From an uncultured Phaeodactylibacter sp. (GTDB lineage: Bacteria; Bacteroidota; Bacteroidia; Chitinophagales; Saprospiraceae): 9,616 nucleotides of DNA. This document shows, one piece after another, positions 1-6,569 of the stretch. The DNA lies in assembly GCA_913062745.1 (NCBI GenBank), contig CAJXXJ010000095.1:1-9616 (forward strand). Reading direction: 5' to 3'. The notes beneath the pieces are model-generated. The model was not told the origin of the DNA. It saw only the letters and a list, made by a program, of their open reading frames with translations, and ran no database searches. The translations under genes were made by a program, and so were the position numbers. Positions within the stretch are counted from its first letter, which is position 1, and each line of letters starts with the position of its first letter.

Positions 1-48
1 CTTGGCAGTAAGAGCGACAATGTAATTTACATAAAACACCTTTTGCAA

Positions 49-140
49 GCAACAAAAACCATATTTTTTTGCAACAACCCACACAAACCAAGTCATGATA
101 CAGGCAACAATTCCTGCCCCATGCAATTTACCGGCAACAA
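49..140 (+). repeat. Four spaced GCAACAA heptamers
   Basis: Exact GCAACAA copies lie at 49-55, 71-77, 104-110 and 134-140, all in the same orientation. Start-to-start distances are 22, 33 and 30 bases, close to two, three and three helical turns. They sit 80-170 bases upstream of the DUF1028 start codon. An array of same-face binding sites for a regulator is possible, but the local A/C-rich composition makes such words more frequent than average, so a role is inference only. Confidence 0.4.
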
Positions 141-193
141 GGGGAGCCACTTCCACCGCATAATACGCCGTCAGCTACCCCTGACTTCCTGCA

Positions 194-213
194 TTTCCCT
201 ATCTTGGGGGAAA
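194..213 (+). promoter_or_regulatory. Small hairpin over the G-rich RBS region of the DUF1028 gene
   Basis: TTTCCC at 194-199 can pair with GGGAAA at 208-213 around an 8-base loop. The G5A5 run (206-215) is the only Shine-Dalgarno-like purine block before the ATG at 221, so the hairpin would partly hide it. The stem is only six pairs, three of them A-T, and Bacteroidota depend little on Shine-Dalgarno pairing, so any effect on translation is speculative. Confidence 0.25.
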
Positions 214-220
214 AAGACAC

Positions 221-1237
221 ATGCCGCGTATGAAAATCAAAATGCTATTCATATTATCAAGCCTGGCGCTCAGCCTGATCGTCACTACCGCCCTATCCGC
301 ACAGCAGCCCTACGGCAAAGAGCCGCTCGCCCACACCTATTCCATCGTTGCCATCGATGAAGAGACCGGCGAGATGGGTGTGGCGGTACAGTCGCACTGG
401 TTTGCGACCGGCACGCTCGTCATATGGGGGGAGCCGGGCGTGGGCGTAGTCGCTACGCAGTCTTTTGTCAACCCCGCCTACGGGCCGGAAGGCTTGCAGC
501 TCATGGGCATGGGCTTCAGCCCGAAGCAGGCTATCGAAATGCTAACTGCTAAAGACCCGGGGCAACAGTACCGGCAGATTGGCATGCTCGATGCACAGGG
601 AAGAGCGCACGCTTTTACCGGTGCGTCCTGTATTGAAGCGGCCGGGCACCACATTGGCGAAGGCTACGCTGTGCAGGCCAACCTGATGGATAACGAAAGC
701 GTATGGCCCGCTATGGCGAAGGCCTTTGAAAACTCCGCCGGGCAACCGTTGGCGGAGCGCCTGCTTTTAGCGATGGAAGCCGCTCAGGCGGAAGGCGGCG
801 ACATCCGCGGTAAGCAGTCGGCCGCCCTGCTGGTCGTCGGGCCGGAGCGGGTGGACAACCCCTGGGAAGGCCGGCTGGCTGACCTGCGCGTGGATGACCA
901 CCCGGAGCCGCTGAAGGAGCTGCGCCGCCTGCTGACCGTACATCAGGCTTACACCTTTATGAACGAAGGCGACCTGGCCGTGGAGGAAGGCGATATGGAG
1001 AAAGCAAAAGCTGCTTACGGTGCTGCGGAGGAACTGTTCCCGGACAATCTGGAGATGCAGTACTGGCACGCGGTCGCGCTGGCCAACAACGGCGAACTGC
1101 AGGAAGCTCTGCCGCTGTTTGGGCGCATTTTCCGTAAGGGCCCCAACTGGAAAGCGCTGACACCCCGCCTGACGAAGAACGGGCTGCTCAACGTCAGCGA
1201 AGAAGAGCTGCAGCAGATCATGAGTGCAGGGGATTAA
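221..1237 (+). CDS. Exported DUF1028 family protein with C-terminal TPR-like segment
   Basis: 338 residues. Residues 1-27 form a signal peptide (basic MPRMKIK start, hydrophobic core, ALSA before QQ), so the protein is probably periplasmic or secreted. Residues about 38-240 match DUF1028, a family assigned to the Ntn-hydrolase fold with no settled substrate. Family hallmarks visible are HTYSIVA near 38-44, GEMGVAVQS near 50-58, GVGVVATQSFVNPAYGPEGL near 73-92 and GGDIRGKQSAALLVV near 192-206. Residues about 241-310 look like one or two helical TPR-type repeats (GDLAVEEGDMEKAKAAY, then LANNGELQEALPLF), an addition to the bare domain. In-frame ATGs at 230 and 242 would also keep the signal peptide; 221 is chosen because the purine-rich G5A5 block ends 5 bases upstream. 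A terminator follows, suggesting a single-gene transcript. The family call is firm; the reaction is unknown. Confidence 0.9.
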   Translation: MPRMKIKMLFILSSLALSLIVTTALSAQQPYGKEPLAHTYSIVAIDEETGEMGVAVQSHWFATGTLVIWGEPGVGVVATQSFVNPAYGPEGLQLMGMGFSPKQAIEMLTAKDPGQQYRQIGMLDAQGRAHAFTGASCIEAAGHHIGEGYAVQANLMDNESVWPAMAKAFENSAGQPLAERLLLAMEAAQAEGGDIRGKQSAALLVVGPERVDNPWEGRLADLRVDDHPEPLKELRRLLTVHQAYTFMNEGDLAVEEGDMEKAKAAYGAAEELFPDNLEMQYWHAVALANNGELQEALPLFGRIFRKGPNWKALTPRLTKNGLLNVSEEELQQIMSAGD

Positions 1238-1259
1238 CTTTCTCTTAAAACACAATTCC

Positions 1260-1291
1260 CGGGCTGAAGCGTTACCTTTACAGCCCGTTTT
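1260..1291 (+). terminator. Probable intrinsic terminator after the DUF1028 gene
   Basis: CGGGCTG at 1260-1266 pairs perfectly with CAGCCCG at 1281-1287 around a 14-base loop, and is followed by TTTT at 1288-1291. It lies 22 bases past the stop codon of the upstream gene and 30 bases before the next start. The T-run is short, so termination may be partial. Its presence argues that the gene at 1321 has its own promoter; only a weak TACCTTTA candidate at 1273-1280, inside the hairpin loop, was seen. Confidence 0.55.
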
Positions 1292-1320
1292 GGGCCAAAA
1301 AGATTATCCAAGCAATCATC

Positions 1321-1770
1321 ATGAGAAATTTCCTCATCGCTATAACCGCCTTGTTCACCCTTGCCGCCACACAGCCGCTGCAGGCGCAGGACAAAACCTG
1401 GAAGACCCTTTCTAAAATTACCTTTAAAAAGGAGTACAACGAAATGATGGGCTTCAAAGTAGATGTACCGGTCTTCAGCGAAGCGGTGCAGGAGCTCGAG
1501 GGGCAGGAAGTGACCGTGCGCGGCTACATCATCCCGGTGGAGGGCTATAAAAGCCACAAAGAGTTTATCTTCTCCGCCTATCCTTATAATATGTGCTTTT
1601 TCTGCGGAGGCGCCGGGCCGGAAACGGTTATGGAAGTTTATGCCTCAGAAGAGATTGAGTACACGGCAGAGCCCATCACCCTGCGCGGCACCTTGGAGCT
1701 GAATGCCGATGACATCAACCGGCTGATCTATGCGATCCGCGACGTTGAACGCGTAGAAGAAGATCGATAA
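1321..1770 (+). CDS. Small exported protein with a CFFC motif (possibly DUF3299-like)
   Basis: 149 residues. Residues 1-22 are a typical signal peptide (MRNFLIAITALFTLA core, QAQ before DKTW), placing the mature protein in the periplasm or beyond. The mature part contains a LEGQEVTVRGYIIPVEG block (about 59-75), then PYNMCFFCGGAGPETVMEV (about 88-106) with Cys92 and Cys95 as a CxxC pair, then LRGTLELNADDINRLIYAI near the end. The strand-rich pattern around VTVRGYIIP suggests a small OB-like barrel. The overall pattern resembles DUF3299-type proteins, but that is from memory of the family style and not from a search. CxxCG could bind metal or form a disulfide. The gene ends 25 bases before the Ig-like lipoprotein gene, so the two are probably co-transcribed. 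The ATG at 1321 is the only start giving an intact signal peptide. No function is claimed. Confidence 0.8.
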   Translation: MRNFLIAITALFTLAATQPLQAQDKTWKTLSKITFKKEYNEMMGFKVDVPVFSEAVQELEGQEVTVRGYIIPVEGYKSHKEFIFSAYPYNMCFFCGGAGPETVMEVYASEEIEYTAEPITLRGTLELNADDINRLIYAIRDVERVEEDR

Positions 1771-1795
1771 GCCGCAGGAAAACGCACTATCCTTT

Positions 1796-3553
1796 ATGAA
1801 GCAGCATTGGCTGGTTATAAGTCTGGCGCTCATTGCGCTGTCGTCACTGTTATTCCGTTGTGCCAACCCCCTCCCACCGGATGGCGGGCCGAAAGATGAG
1901 CGCCCCCCTCAGGTGGTGCAGGAAAAGTCTTCCCAAAACTTTCAGACCAACTACACCAAAAAGCCCATCGAGATTGCCTTTGACGAATGGGTGGAAATCC
2001 GCGACCCCTTCAATCAGATTATCGTCTCCCCTCCCCTGCGCTATCCGTACGAAATTTACATCAAAAAGCGCTCCGTCATCTTTGAATTTGACGAGCGGGA
2101 GGAATTGCGCGACAGCGCTACCTACACCATCAACTTCGGAGAAGCCATACAGGACTTTACGGAAGGCAACCCGGCGGATCAGCTCCGCTTTGTCTTTTCC
2201 ACCGGCCCGTATATCGACTCCCTGTCTGTGCGCGGCAAAATCGTGGATGCCCGTACCTACGAGCCGGTAGAAGGTGCTGTCTTTATGCTGTACGAAAACA
2301 CTGCCGATTCCGTGGTCCGCACCGAGCGCCCCTTCTACTTTGCCCGCACGAATGATCGTGGCCTGTTCACCATTGAGAATGTAAAAGCAGGCACTTTCAA
2401 AGGGTTTGCCCTGCTCGACAACAACCTGAATTATCTGTTCGATCAGGCGCAGGAGGCCATTGGCTTTACTGACAGCCTGATTGTAGTAGCTGAAGGCCAG
2501 GAGCCCACGTTTACCGTCAAGCTGTTCACCGAGGAGCAGCCTATCCGCTTGCTGGGCAGCAACGACCGTCAGTTCGGGCAGGTCAGGCTGATTTTCAGCA
2601 AATATCCGGAAGAAGTCGGGTTCGACTATCAGGATGTGGGGCAGCGCCGGGTAATTTTCAATCCGGAGCCGGATACCACCCGGGTTTGGTACGACCTGAC
2701 TGCCGAGCGGGAATGGGAAATCTACCTGCAGAAAGATACTTTGCTTCAGGATACGGTAAAGGTACGCCCCAGTGACCGGGCTGCTTTCGTGGAAAACACA
2801 GAACTGACAATCAGCGCTGCACCCCGGGAGGTCAAGCCGGTCGAAACCGACCTGCAACTGCTCTTTAACCATCCCCTGGCAGCCATAGATACAGCGCTGC
2901 TGCGGGTGTATCAGGACACGCTGGAGCAGCCGGTGCCGGTACAGTTTGCTATTGACAGCAGCGAAGCACAACGCCGTTTGCTGGTCCGCTACCGCTGGCC
3001 GGAAGGGAAAATTTATAAAATGGAAGCGCTGCCCGGCGCGGTGCGTGACATCTATGGCCTGGAAAATGACACCCTGCAGGTAGACTTCCGGGCAGCTCTA
3101 AAGAAGTCATTTGGCAACCTCTTCCTCACCGTAGACAGCCTTTCGGCGGATTCTGCCTACGTCATCCGGCTTATGGAGGGCGAGCAGGAGGTGGAATCCT
3201 ACGAAGTAAAACGGCAAACGAGCTTCCGGGCAGAGCTGCCCCTACTCGCACCGGGCAGCTACGAGCTTATCCTGATCGAAGACTGGAACGGCAATGGCGA
3301 ATGGGATCCCGGCGACTACGATACAGGCCGGCAGCCGGAGCCTTACTATACCTACACGATGGAACAGCTGCGCTCTAACTGGGACCTGGAGGTCGCTGTA
3401 GACCTGCGGACGCTGCAACGGGAAGCCGCCACTAAGCTACAGCCTCCCCTTGCCCCTACGGCTATGCCTCAGGATACCAGCAGCATCAGCCCGCAGGACA
3501 GCCTGCGCAGCTTGCCGCCGACCCCTTCCGAAGACAGTCGCGGCGGTAATTAG
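1796..3553 (+). CDS. Ig-like (SbsA/Big_5-type) outer-envelope lipoprotein
   Basis: 585 residues. Residues 1-21 are a hydrophobic signal; Cys22 is followed by ANPLPPDGGPKDERPP, the hallmark start of a Bacteroidota lipoprotein family with an SbsA Ig-like domain. Residues about 38-135 form that domain (PIEIAFDEWVEI, IIVSPPL, TYTINFGEAIQDFTEGNP, FVFSTGP). Residues about 142-240 look like a transthyretin/carboxypeptidase-regulatory-like beta fold (VRGKIVDARTYEPVEGAVF, then FTIENVKAGTFKGFAL). The C-terminal third holds DWNGNGEWDPGDYDTG at 496-511, an EF-hand-like acidic loop that may bind calcium. The last ~45 residues are Pro/Ser/Thr-rich and probably disordered. The residue before the lipidation Cys is Arg, unusual for a lipobox. 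The protein is probably anchored in the outer membrane; its role is unknown. It is likely in an operon with the small CFFC protein and converges on the peptidase gene with a 32-base gap. Confidence 0.88.
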   Translation: MKQHWLVISLALIALSSLLFRCANPLPPDGGPKDERPPQVVQEKSSQNFQTNYTKKPIEIAFDEWVEIRDPFNQIIVSPPLRYPYEIYIKKRSVIFEFDEREELRDSATYTINFGEAIQDFTEGNPADQLRFVFSTGPYIDSLSVRGKIVDARTYEPVEGAVFMLYENTADSVVRTERPFYFARTNDRGLFTIENVKAGTFKGFALLDNNLNYLFDQAQEAIGFTDSLIVVAEGQEPTFTVKLFTEEQPIRLLGSNDRQFGQVRLIFSKYPEEVGFDYQDVGQRRVIFNPEPDTTRVWYDLTAEREWEIYLQKDTLLQDTVKVRPSDRAAFVENTELTISAAPREVKPVETDLQLLFNHPLAAIDTALLRVYQDTLEQPVPVQFAIDSSEAQRRLLVRYRWPEGKIYKMEALPGAVRDIYGLENDTLQVDFRAALKKSFGNLFLTVDSLSADSAYVIRLMEGEQEVESYEVKRQTSFRAELPLLAPGSYELILIEDWNGNGEWDPGDYDTGRQPEPYYTYTMEQLRSNWDLEVAVDLRTLQREAATKLQPPLAPTAMPQDTSSISPQDSLRSLPPTPSEDSRGGN

Positions 3554-3585
3554 AGGCATACGCTCACTCAAAATTTCTTTTTCCT

Positions 3586-5292
3586 CTACACTTCGGCCTC
3601 TGCCAGCCAGTCGCGGATAACGCCCACAGTAGCGACGAAGCTGCCTTCTTCAAATGGCGACTGCAGCCCGGCCATCTCTACCAGCTCGAGGAACGAGCGG
3701 CTGCCTCCCGCCTGACACAGGCGCAGATAGTCTGACCAGGCCGCTTCGTGATCCTCCTGATCCTTTTTCCAGAACTGGAAGGCACAGATTTGGGCCAGTG
3801 CGTAGTCGATGTAGTAGAACGGCACATTGAAGATATGGCTCTGCTTTTGCCAAAAGCGCCCTTCCTCGAGCAGCTTATACCCGTCGTAATCGCGCTGCGG
3901 CAGATACTTTTCCTCGATGCGGCGCCAGGCGGCGTTGCGCTCCGCCGGGCTAACCTCCGGGTTTTCATATACAAAGTGCTGGAATTCGTCCACAGAGACG
4001 CCGTAAGGCAGGAAGGACAGCGCAGAGGATAAGTGGGCAAACTTATGCCGGCCCGCCTCTTCCTTGAAAAAGAGCTGCATCCACGGCCAGGTAAAGAACT
4101 CCATGCTCATGGAATGGATTTCACAGGCTTCGGTGGTCGGCCAGACGTACTCGCCCATGCCCTTGTCGCGGCTGCTGTACACCTGAAAGGCGTGCCCCGC
4201 CTCGTGGGTCAGCACATCGATATCAGCACTCGTGCCGTTGAAATTGGAAAATATAAAAGGCGCTTTGTACTGATCGATGAATGTGCAGTAGCCGCCGGTC
4301 GCTTTGCCCGGGCGTGTCTCGAGGTCCATCAGGCCGGTCTGCTGCATGAAGCGGAAAAACTGGCCTGTTTCCGGCGACAGCTCCTGATACATGCGCTCGG
4401 CCTGCGCCACGATCCACTTCGGCTCGCCTTGTGGCTGTGGGTTGCCCTGCGGGAAGCGCAGGTCTTCATCGTAGTACTTCAGCGTATCCAGCTTCAGCCG
4501 GTTGGCCTGCCGCTGGTATAGCTCCTGTACAATAGGGACGATGTGTTCTTTAACCTGCTCCCGGAAGCGGGCTACCATCTGCGCGTCGTAATCGGAGCGC
4601 TGCATACGGTCGTAGGCCAGCCCGATGAAATTGTCGTAGCCCAGCGCTTTGGCGATGCGGTGCCGCACCTTTACCAATTGGTCAAATACCTGCTCGATTT
4701 CGGTGGCTTTCTCTTCGAAGAATTGCCATTTGGCGGCAGCCGCTTCCCGGCGGGTAGCCCGGTCGTGGTCAATCTCGTACTTGTAGATGGAAGACAGGTT
4801 ATGCTCTTCGCCGCGGAAGTCAATTTTGGCGGCCGCTTTGATTTTGGTGTACTGACTGCTCAGTTTATTCTCTTCCTGCAGCAGCTCTACCACGCTGTCG
4901 TCGAAGGTGCGCATGCTCATCTCCGCCAGGCGGAACAGCTGCGGGCCCCATTCCTGCTCCAGCTCGGAGCGGTAGCGGGCTTTCAGCAAGGCGTCGTAGA
5001 ATTTGGTCACCAGGCCCTGATAGGCCGGCATCTGCTGATCGTAGTACTCGTTTTCTTTTTCGTAAAACTCATCCCGGGTATCCATGGTGTGGCGGATGAG
5101 GCAGATATTGTACATGGAGGTAAACTCCGACCGCATATCATTGATGTGGCGCATGACCTGCGATTGTTCCTGCGCGTTGTGGGCGTGCTCAAAGGCGTCA
5201 AGCGCTGTTTGGAATTCTTTGGCGAAAGCCTCAAAATCCGGGCGCTTGTAGGTAAATTCCTCGAAGGTCGTTTCTATCGCTTTGGTAATCAT
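3586..5292 (-). CDS. M3 family zinc oligoendopeptidase (non-PepF subgroup)
   Basis: A metallopeptidase cutting short peptides, expected in the cytoplasm because there is no signal peptide. From the ATG at 5292 it is 568 residues, close to the ~560 usual for the M3 'not PepF' group. The zinc motif HEAGH is at 363-367 (in DIDVLTHEAGHAFQVYSS), and the downstream glutamate helix CEIHSMSMEF at about 390-399 supplies the third ligand. The C-terminal HIFNVPFYYIDYALAQICAF (about 486-505) carries the His and Tyr residues that line the M3 active site. The N-terminal two thirds are helical, as in thimet-type peptidases. An in-frame ATG at 5346 would add 18 residues (MLTLPIDFFSFSKSSYTS); 5292 is preferred because relatives begin just before the FEEFTYKRPDFEAF segment. 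The gene is divergent from uppS and convergent with the lipoprotein gene, so it is probably transcribed alone. No lesion was seen. Confidence 0.92.
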   Translation of the reverse strand: MITKAIETTFEEFTYKRPDFEAFAKEFQTALDAFEHAHNAQEQSQVMRHINDMRSEFTSMYNICLIRHTMDTRDEFYEKENEYYDQQMPAYQGLVTKFYDALLKARYRSELEQEWGPQLFRLAEMSMRTFDDSVVELLQEENKLSSQYTKIKAAAKIDFRGEEHNLSSIYKYEIDHDRATRREAAAAKWQFFEEKATEIEQVFDQLVKVRHRIAKALGYDNFIGLAYDRMQRSDYDAQMVARFREQVKEHIVPIVQELYQRQANRLKLDTLKYYDEDLRFPQGNPQPQGEPKWIVAQAERMYQELSPETGQFFRFMQQTGLMDLETRPGKATGGYCTFIDQYKAPFIFSNFNGTSADIDVLTHEAGHAFQVYSSRDKGMGEYVWPTTEACEIHSMSMEFFTWPWMQLFFKEEAGRHKFAHLSSALSFLPYGVSVDEFQHFVYENPEVSPAERNAAWRRIEEKYLPQRDYDGYKLLEEGRFWQKQSHIFNVPFYYIDYALAQICAFQFWKKDQEDHEAAWSDYLRLCQAGGSRSFLELVEMAGLQSPFEEGSFVATVGVIRDWLAEAEV

Positions 5293-5428
5293 AGAGGTGT
5301 AGGACGATTTGCTGAAGCTAAAAAAATCAATCGGCAAGGTAAGCAAGCCCGGCCAAACGGGAAAGCGGTACTCACAATTTAAAAATCATCTACCCGTTCA
5401 CAGGAAGAAGAAAGTGCATACCTTTTCG

Positions 5429-5436
5429 TACTTTTG
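5429..5436 (+). promoter_or_regulatory. Candidate -7 promoter element for uppS
   Basis: TACTTTTG matches the Bacteroidota -7 consensus TAnnTTTG exactly. It lies 88 bases before the TTG start of uppS, in the divergent gap between the peptidase gene and uppS. I could not find a convincing TTTG -33 element at the usual 17-23 base distance, so the support is the -7 match and the location only. Confidence 0.4.
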
Positions 5437-5524
5437 TAAACTTTACAGTCACTGTGAGGGGTTTAAAGACCCACGGGAAACAATTGGTTATCAGAATAGT
5501 TTAGCCCCGGCCAAGGCAGGATAA

Positions 5525-6286
5525 TTGTACGTTGTGGAAAAGAAAGACTTGAAATCACAGATCAACACGAAGAAGCTCCCGGAGCACATTGCTATCATCA
5601 TGGACGGCAATGGCCGCTGGGCTAAAGAGCACGGGAAGCCCCGCGTGTTCGGGCACCGCAATGGAGTTACTGCCGTTCGGGAGACTACAGAAGCGGCAGC
5701 CGAGCTGGGCGTCTCTTACCTTACGCTCTATGCTTTTTCCACCGAAAACTGGAGCCGGCCAAAAATGGAAGTCAGCGCGCTGATGCGGCTGCTGGTAGAC
5801 ACGCTGGTCAAAGAGCTCGACACCCTCAACAAGAACAACATCCGGCTAAAGGCCATCGGCGACTTATCCAAACTGCCGGACCGCACCCGCAAAGCCCTGC
5901 TGGACGGCATTGAGAACACCAAAGACAACGAGCGCATGACGCTGGTCCTGGCCCTGAATTACAGTGGAAAATGGGATTTGGCGCAAGCCGCGCAAAAACT
6001 GGGCGAGGAGGTGGCAGCCGGCCGGCTTGCTCCGGAGGATATTGATCAGGAAGCACTGGCCGGGCAACTGAGCACCAAAGATATGCCGGACCCGGAGCTG
6101 CTCATCCGGACGAGCGGCGAGGCCCGCATCAGCAACTTCCTGCTGTGGCAGCTGGCTTACGCCGAATTGTACTTCACGCCGGTATTCTGGCCCGAGTTCA
6201 GAAAAGCGCATCTCTACGAAGCCATTATCGATTATCAGAACCGCGAACGGCGCTTCGGGAAAATCAGCGAGCAGCTCGTTTCCTGA
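5525..6286 (+). CDS. uppS: Isoprenyl transferase (undecaprenyl diphosphate synthase), non-ATG start
   Basis: 253 residues, the normal length for the cis-prenyltransferase family. It condenses isopentenyl diphosphate units onto farnesyl diphosphate to make the C55 lipid carrier for peptidoglycan and surface glycans, at the inner face of the cytoplasmic membrane. Motifs: HIAIIMDGNGRWA at 21-33 with the catalytic Asp27, the FGHRNG block with His44, FSTENW at 71-76, and the C-terminal LIRTSGEARISNFLLWQ with Arg195, Arg201 and Ser203 that bind diphosphate. There is no in-frame ATG before the catalytic motif, and a TAA at 5522-5524 lies directly upstream. The start must therefore be TTG 5525, GTG 5534 or TTG 5549. 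TTG 5525 is chosen because AAGG at 5513-5516 is 8 bases upstream; GTG 5534 is nearly as likely. It is followed by bamA after a 283-base gap. Confidence 0.94.
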   Translation: MYVVEKKDLKSQINTKKLPEHIAIIMDGNGRWAKEHGKPRVFGHRNGVTAVRETTEAAAELGVSYLTLYAFSTENWSRPKMEVSALMRLLVDTLVKELDTLNKNNIRLKAIGDLSKLPDRTRKALLDGIENTKDNERMTLVLALNYSGKWDLAQAAQKLGEEVAAGRLAPEDIDQEALAGQLSTKDMPDPELLIRTSGEARISNFLLWQLAYAELYFTPVFWPEFRKAHLYEAIIDYQNRERRFGKISEQLVS

Positions 6287-6569
6287 ATTTGCCTGCCCCG
6301 TACAACCCTCTGGCCCTCAGTAAGCGTCTATTTGTCGGATAAGATGAGAATCCGCTACCTTATTCTATGGTTATGCTGTTTGCAACGCTTATTTTTGCGC
6401 ACCGATAGAATAACCGCCGCGTTTTGCGGCTCCCGGCCGTTGTAAAGACGACTTCCGGCCACAAATTTCGCCTCCGTACGCGGAGGGTACTGCATTAAGA
6501 CATGAGCACTGCCTGCTCTGCTGCTCGCAAACGGGCAGGTATGGCTGTGCAGAAAGACTGATTATTAGC
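6287..6569 (+). promoter_or_regulatory. uppS-bamA intergenic leader with hairpins
   Basis: No convincing gene lies here. TATTTTTG at 6390-6397 is an exact TAnnTTTG -7 match and could start a bamA transcript with a leader of roughly 165 bases; no -33 partner was found at proper spacing. Downstream are several short GC-rich inverted repeats: GCCGC/GCGGC around 6417-6431, CCGG...CCGG between about 6433 and 6460, and CCTCCG/CGGAGG at 6471-6486. None has a T-tract, so they are not clear terminators. A 33-codon frame at 6344-6445 starts with a hydrophobic stretch but has no other support. Confidence 0.35.
6471..6486 (+). other. GC-rich hairpin with TACG loop in the bamA leader
   Basis: CCTCCG at 6471-6476 pairs perfectly with CGGAGG at 6481-6486 around a TACG loop, giving a compact six-pair stem. 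It is not followed by a T-run, so it is probably not an intrinsic terminator. It may be a leader RNA structure or the end signal of the uppS transcript. Confidence 0.35.

Larger units (their letters stand above)
1..220. other. Non-coding leader upstream of the DUF1028 gene
   Basis: I see no credible protein or RNA gene here. The stretch is A/C-rich on the plus strand, unlike the GC-richer coding DNA that follows, which fits a promoter/leader region. A loose Bacteroidota-type promoter can be drawn: TTTTG at 41-45 as a -33 element, then TA plus a T-run ending in G at 62-71. The second element is two bases too long for a true TAnnTTTG match, so it is only a candidate. The region also carries four GCAACAA heptamers and a small hairpin just before the start codon, both listed separately. 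Confidence 0.5.

Noticed and set aside
43..360. A 105-codon plus-strand frame overlapping the leader and the start of the DUF1028 gene
   Set aside because: It begins at a TTG, has no family resemblance, and its second half overlaps the clearly coding DUF1028 frame.
3551..3588. TAGAGG/CCTCTA inverted repeat spanning the gap between the convergent lipoprotein and peptidase genes
   Set aside because: The six-base arms arise mostly from the two TAG stop codons, the loop is 26 bases, and no strong stem plus T-tract is present, so I do not call a bidirectional terminator.
4543..5382. A 279-codon plus-strand frame opposite the M3 peptidase gene, and a 373-codon minus-strand frame at 1850-2971 opposite the lipoprotein gene
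   Set aside because: Both are antisense to genes with strong motif evidence and show low-complexity Val/Leu/Phe-rich text typical of complements of coding DNA at this GC content.
6344..6445. 33-codon frame (MRIRYLILWLCC...) between uppS and bamA
   Set aside because: A hydrophobic start is the only support; it has no recognisable domain and overlaps a promoter candidate, so it is mentioned only as a possible remnant.
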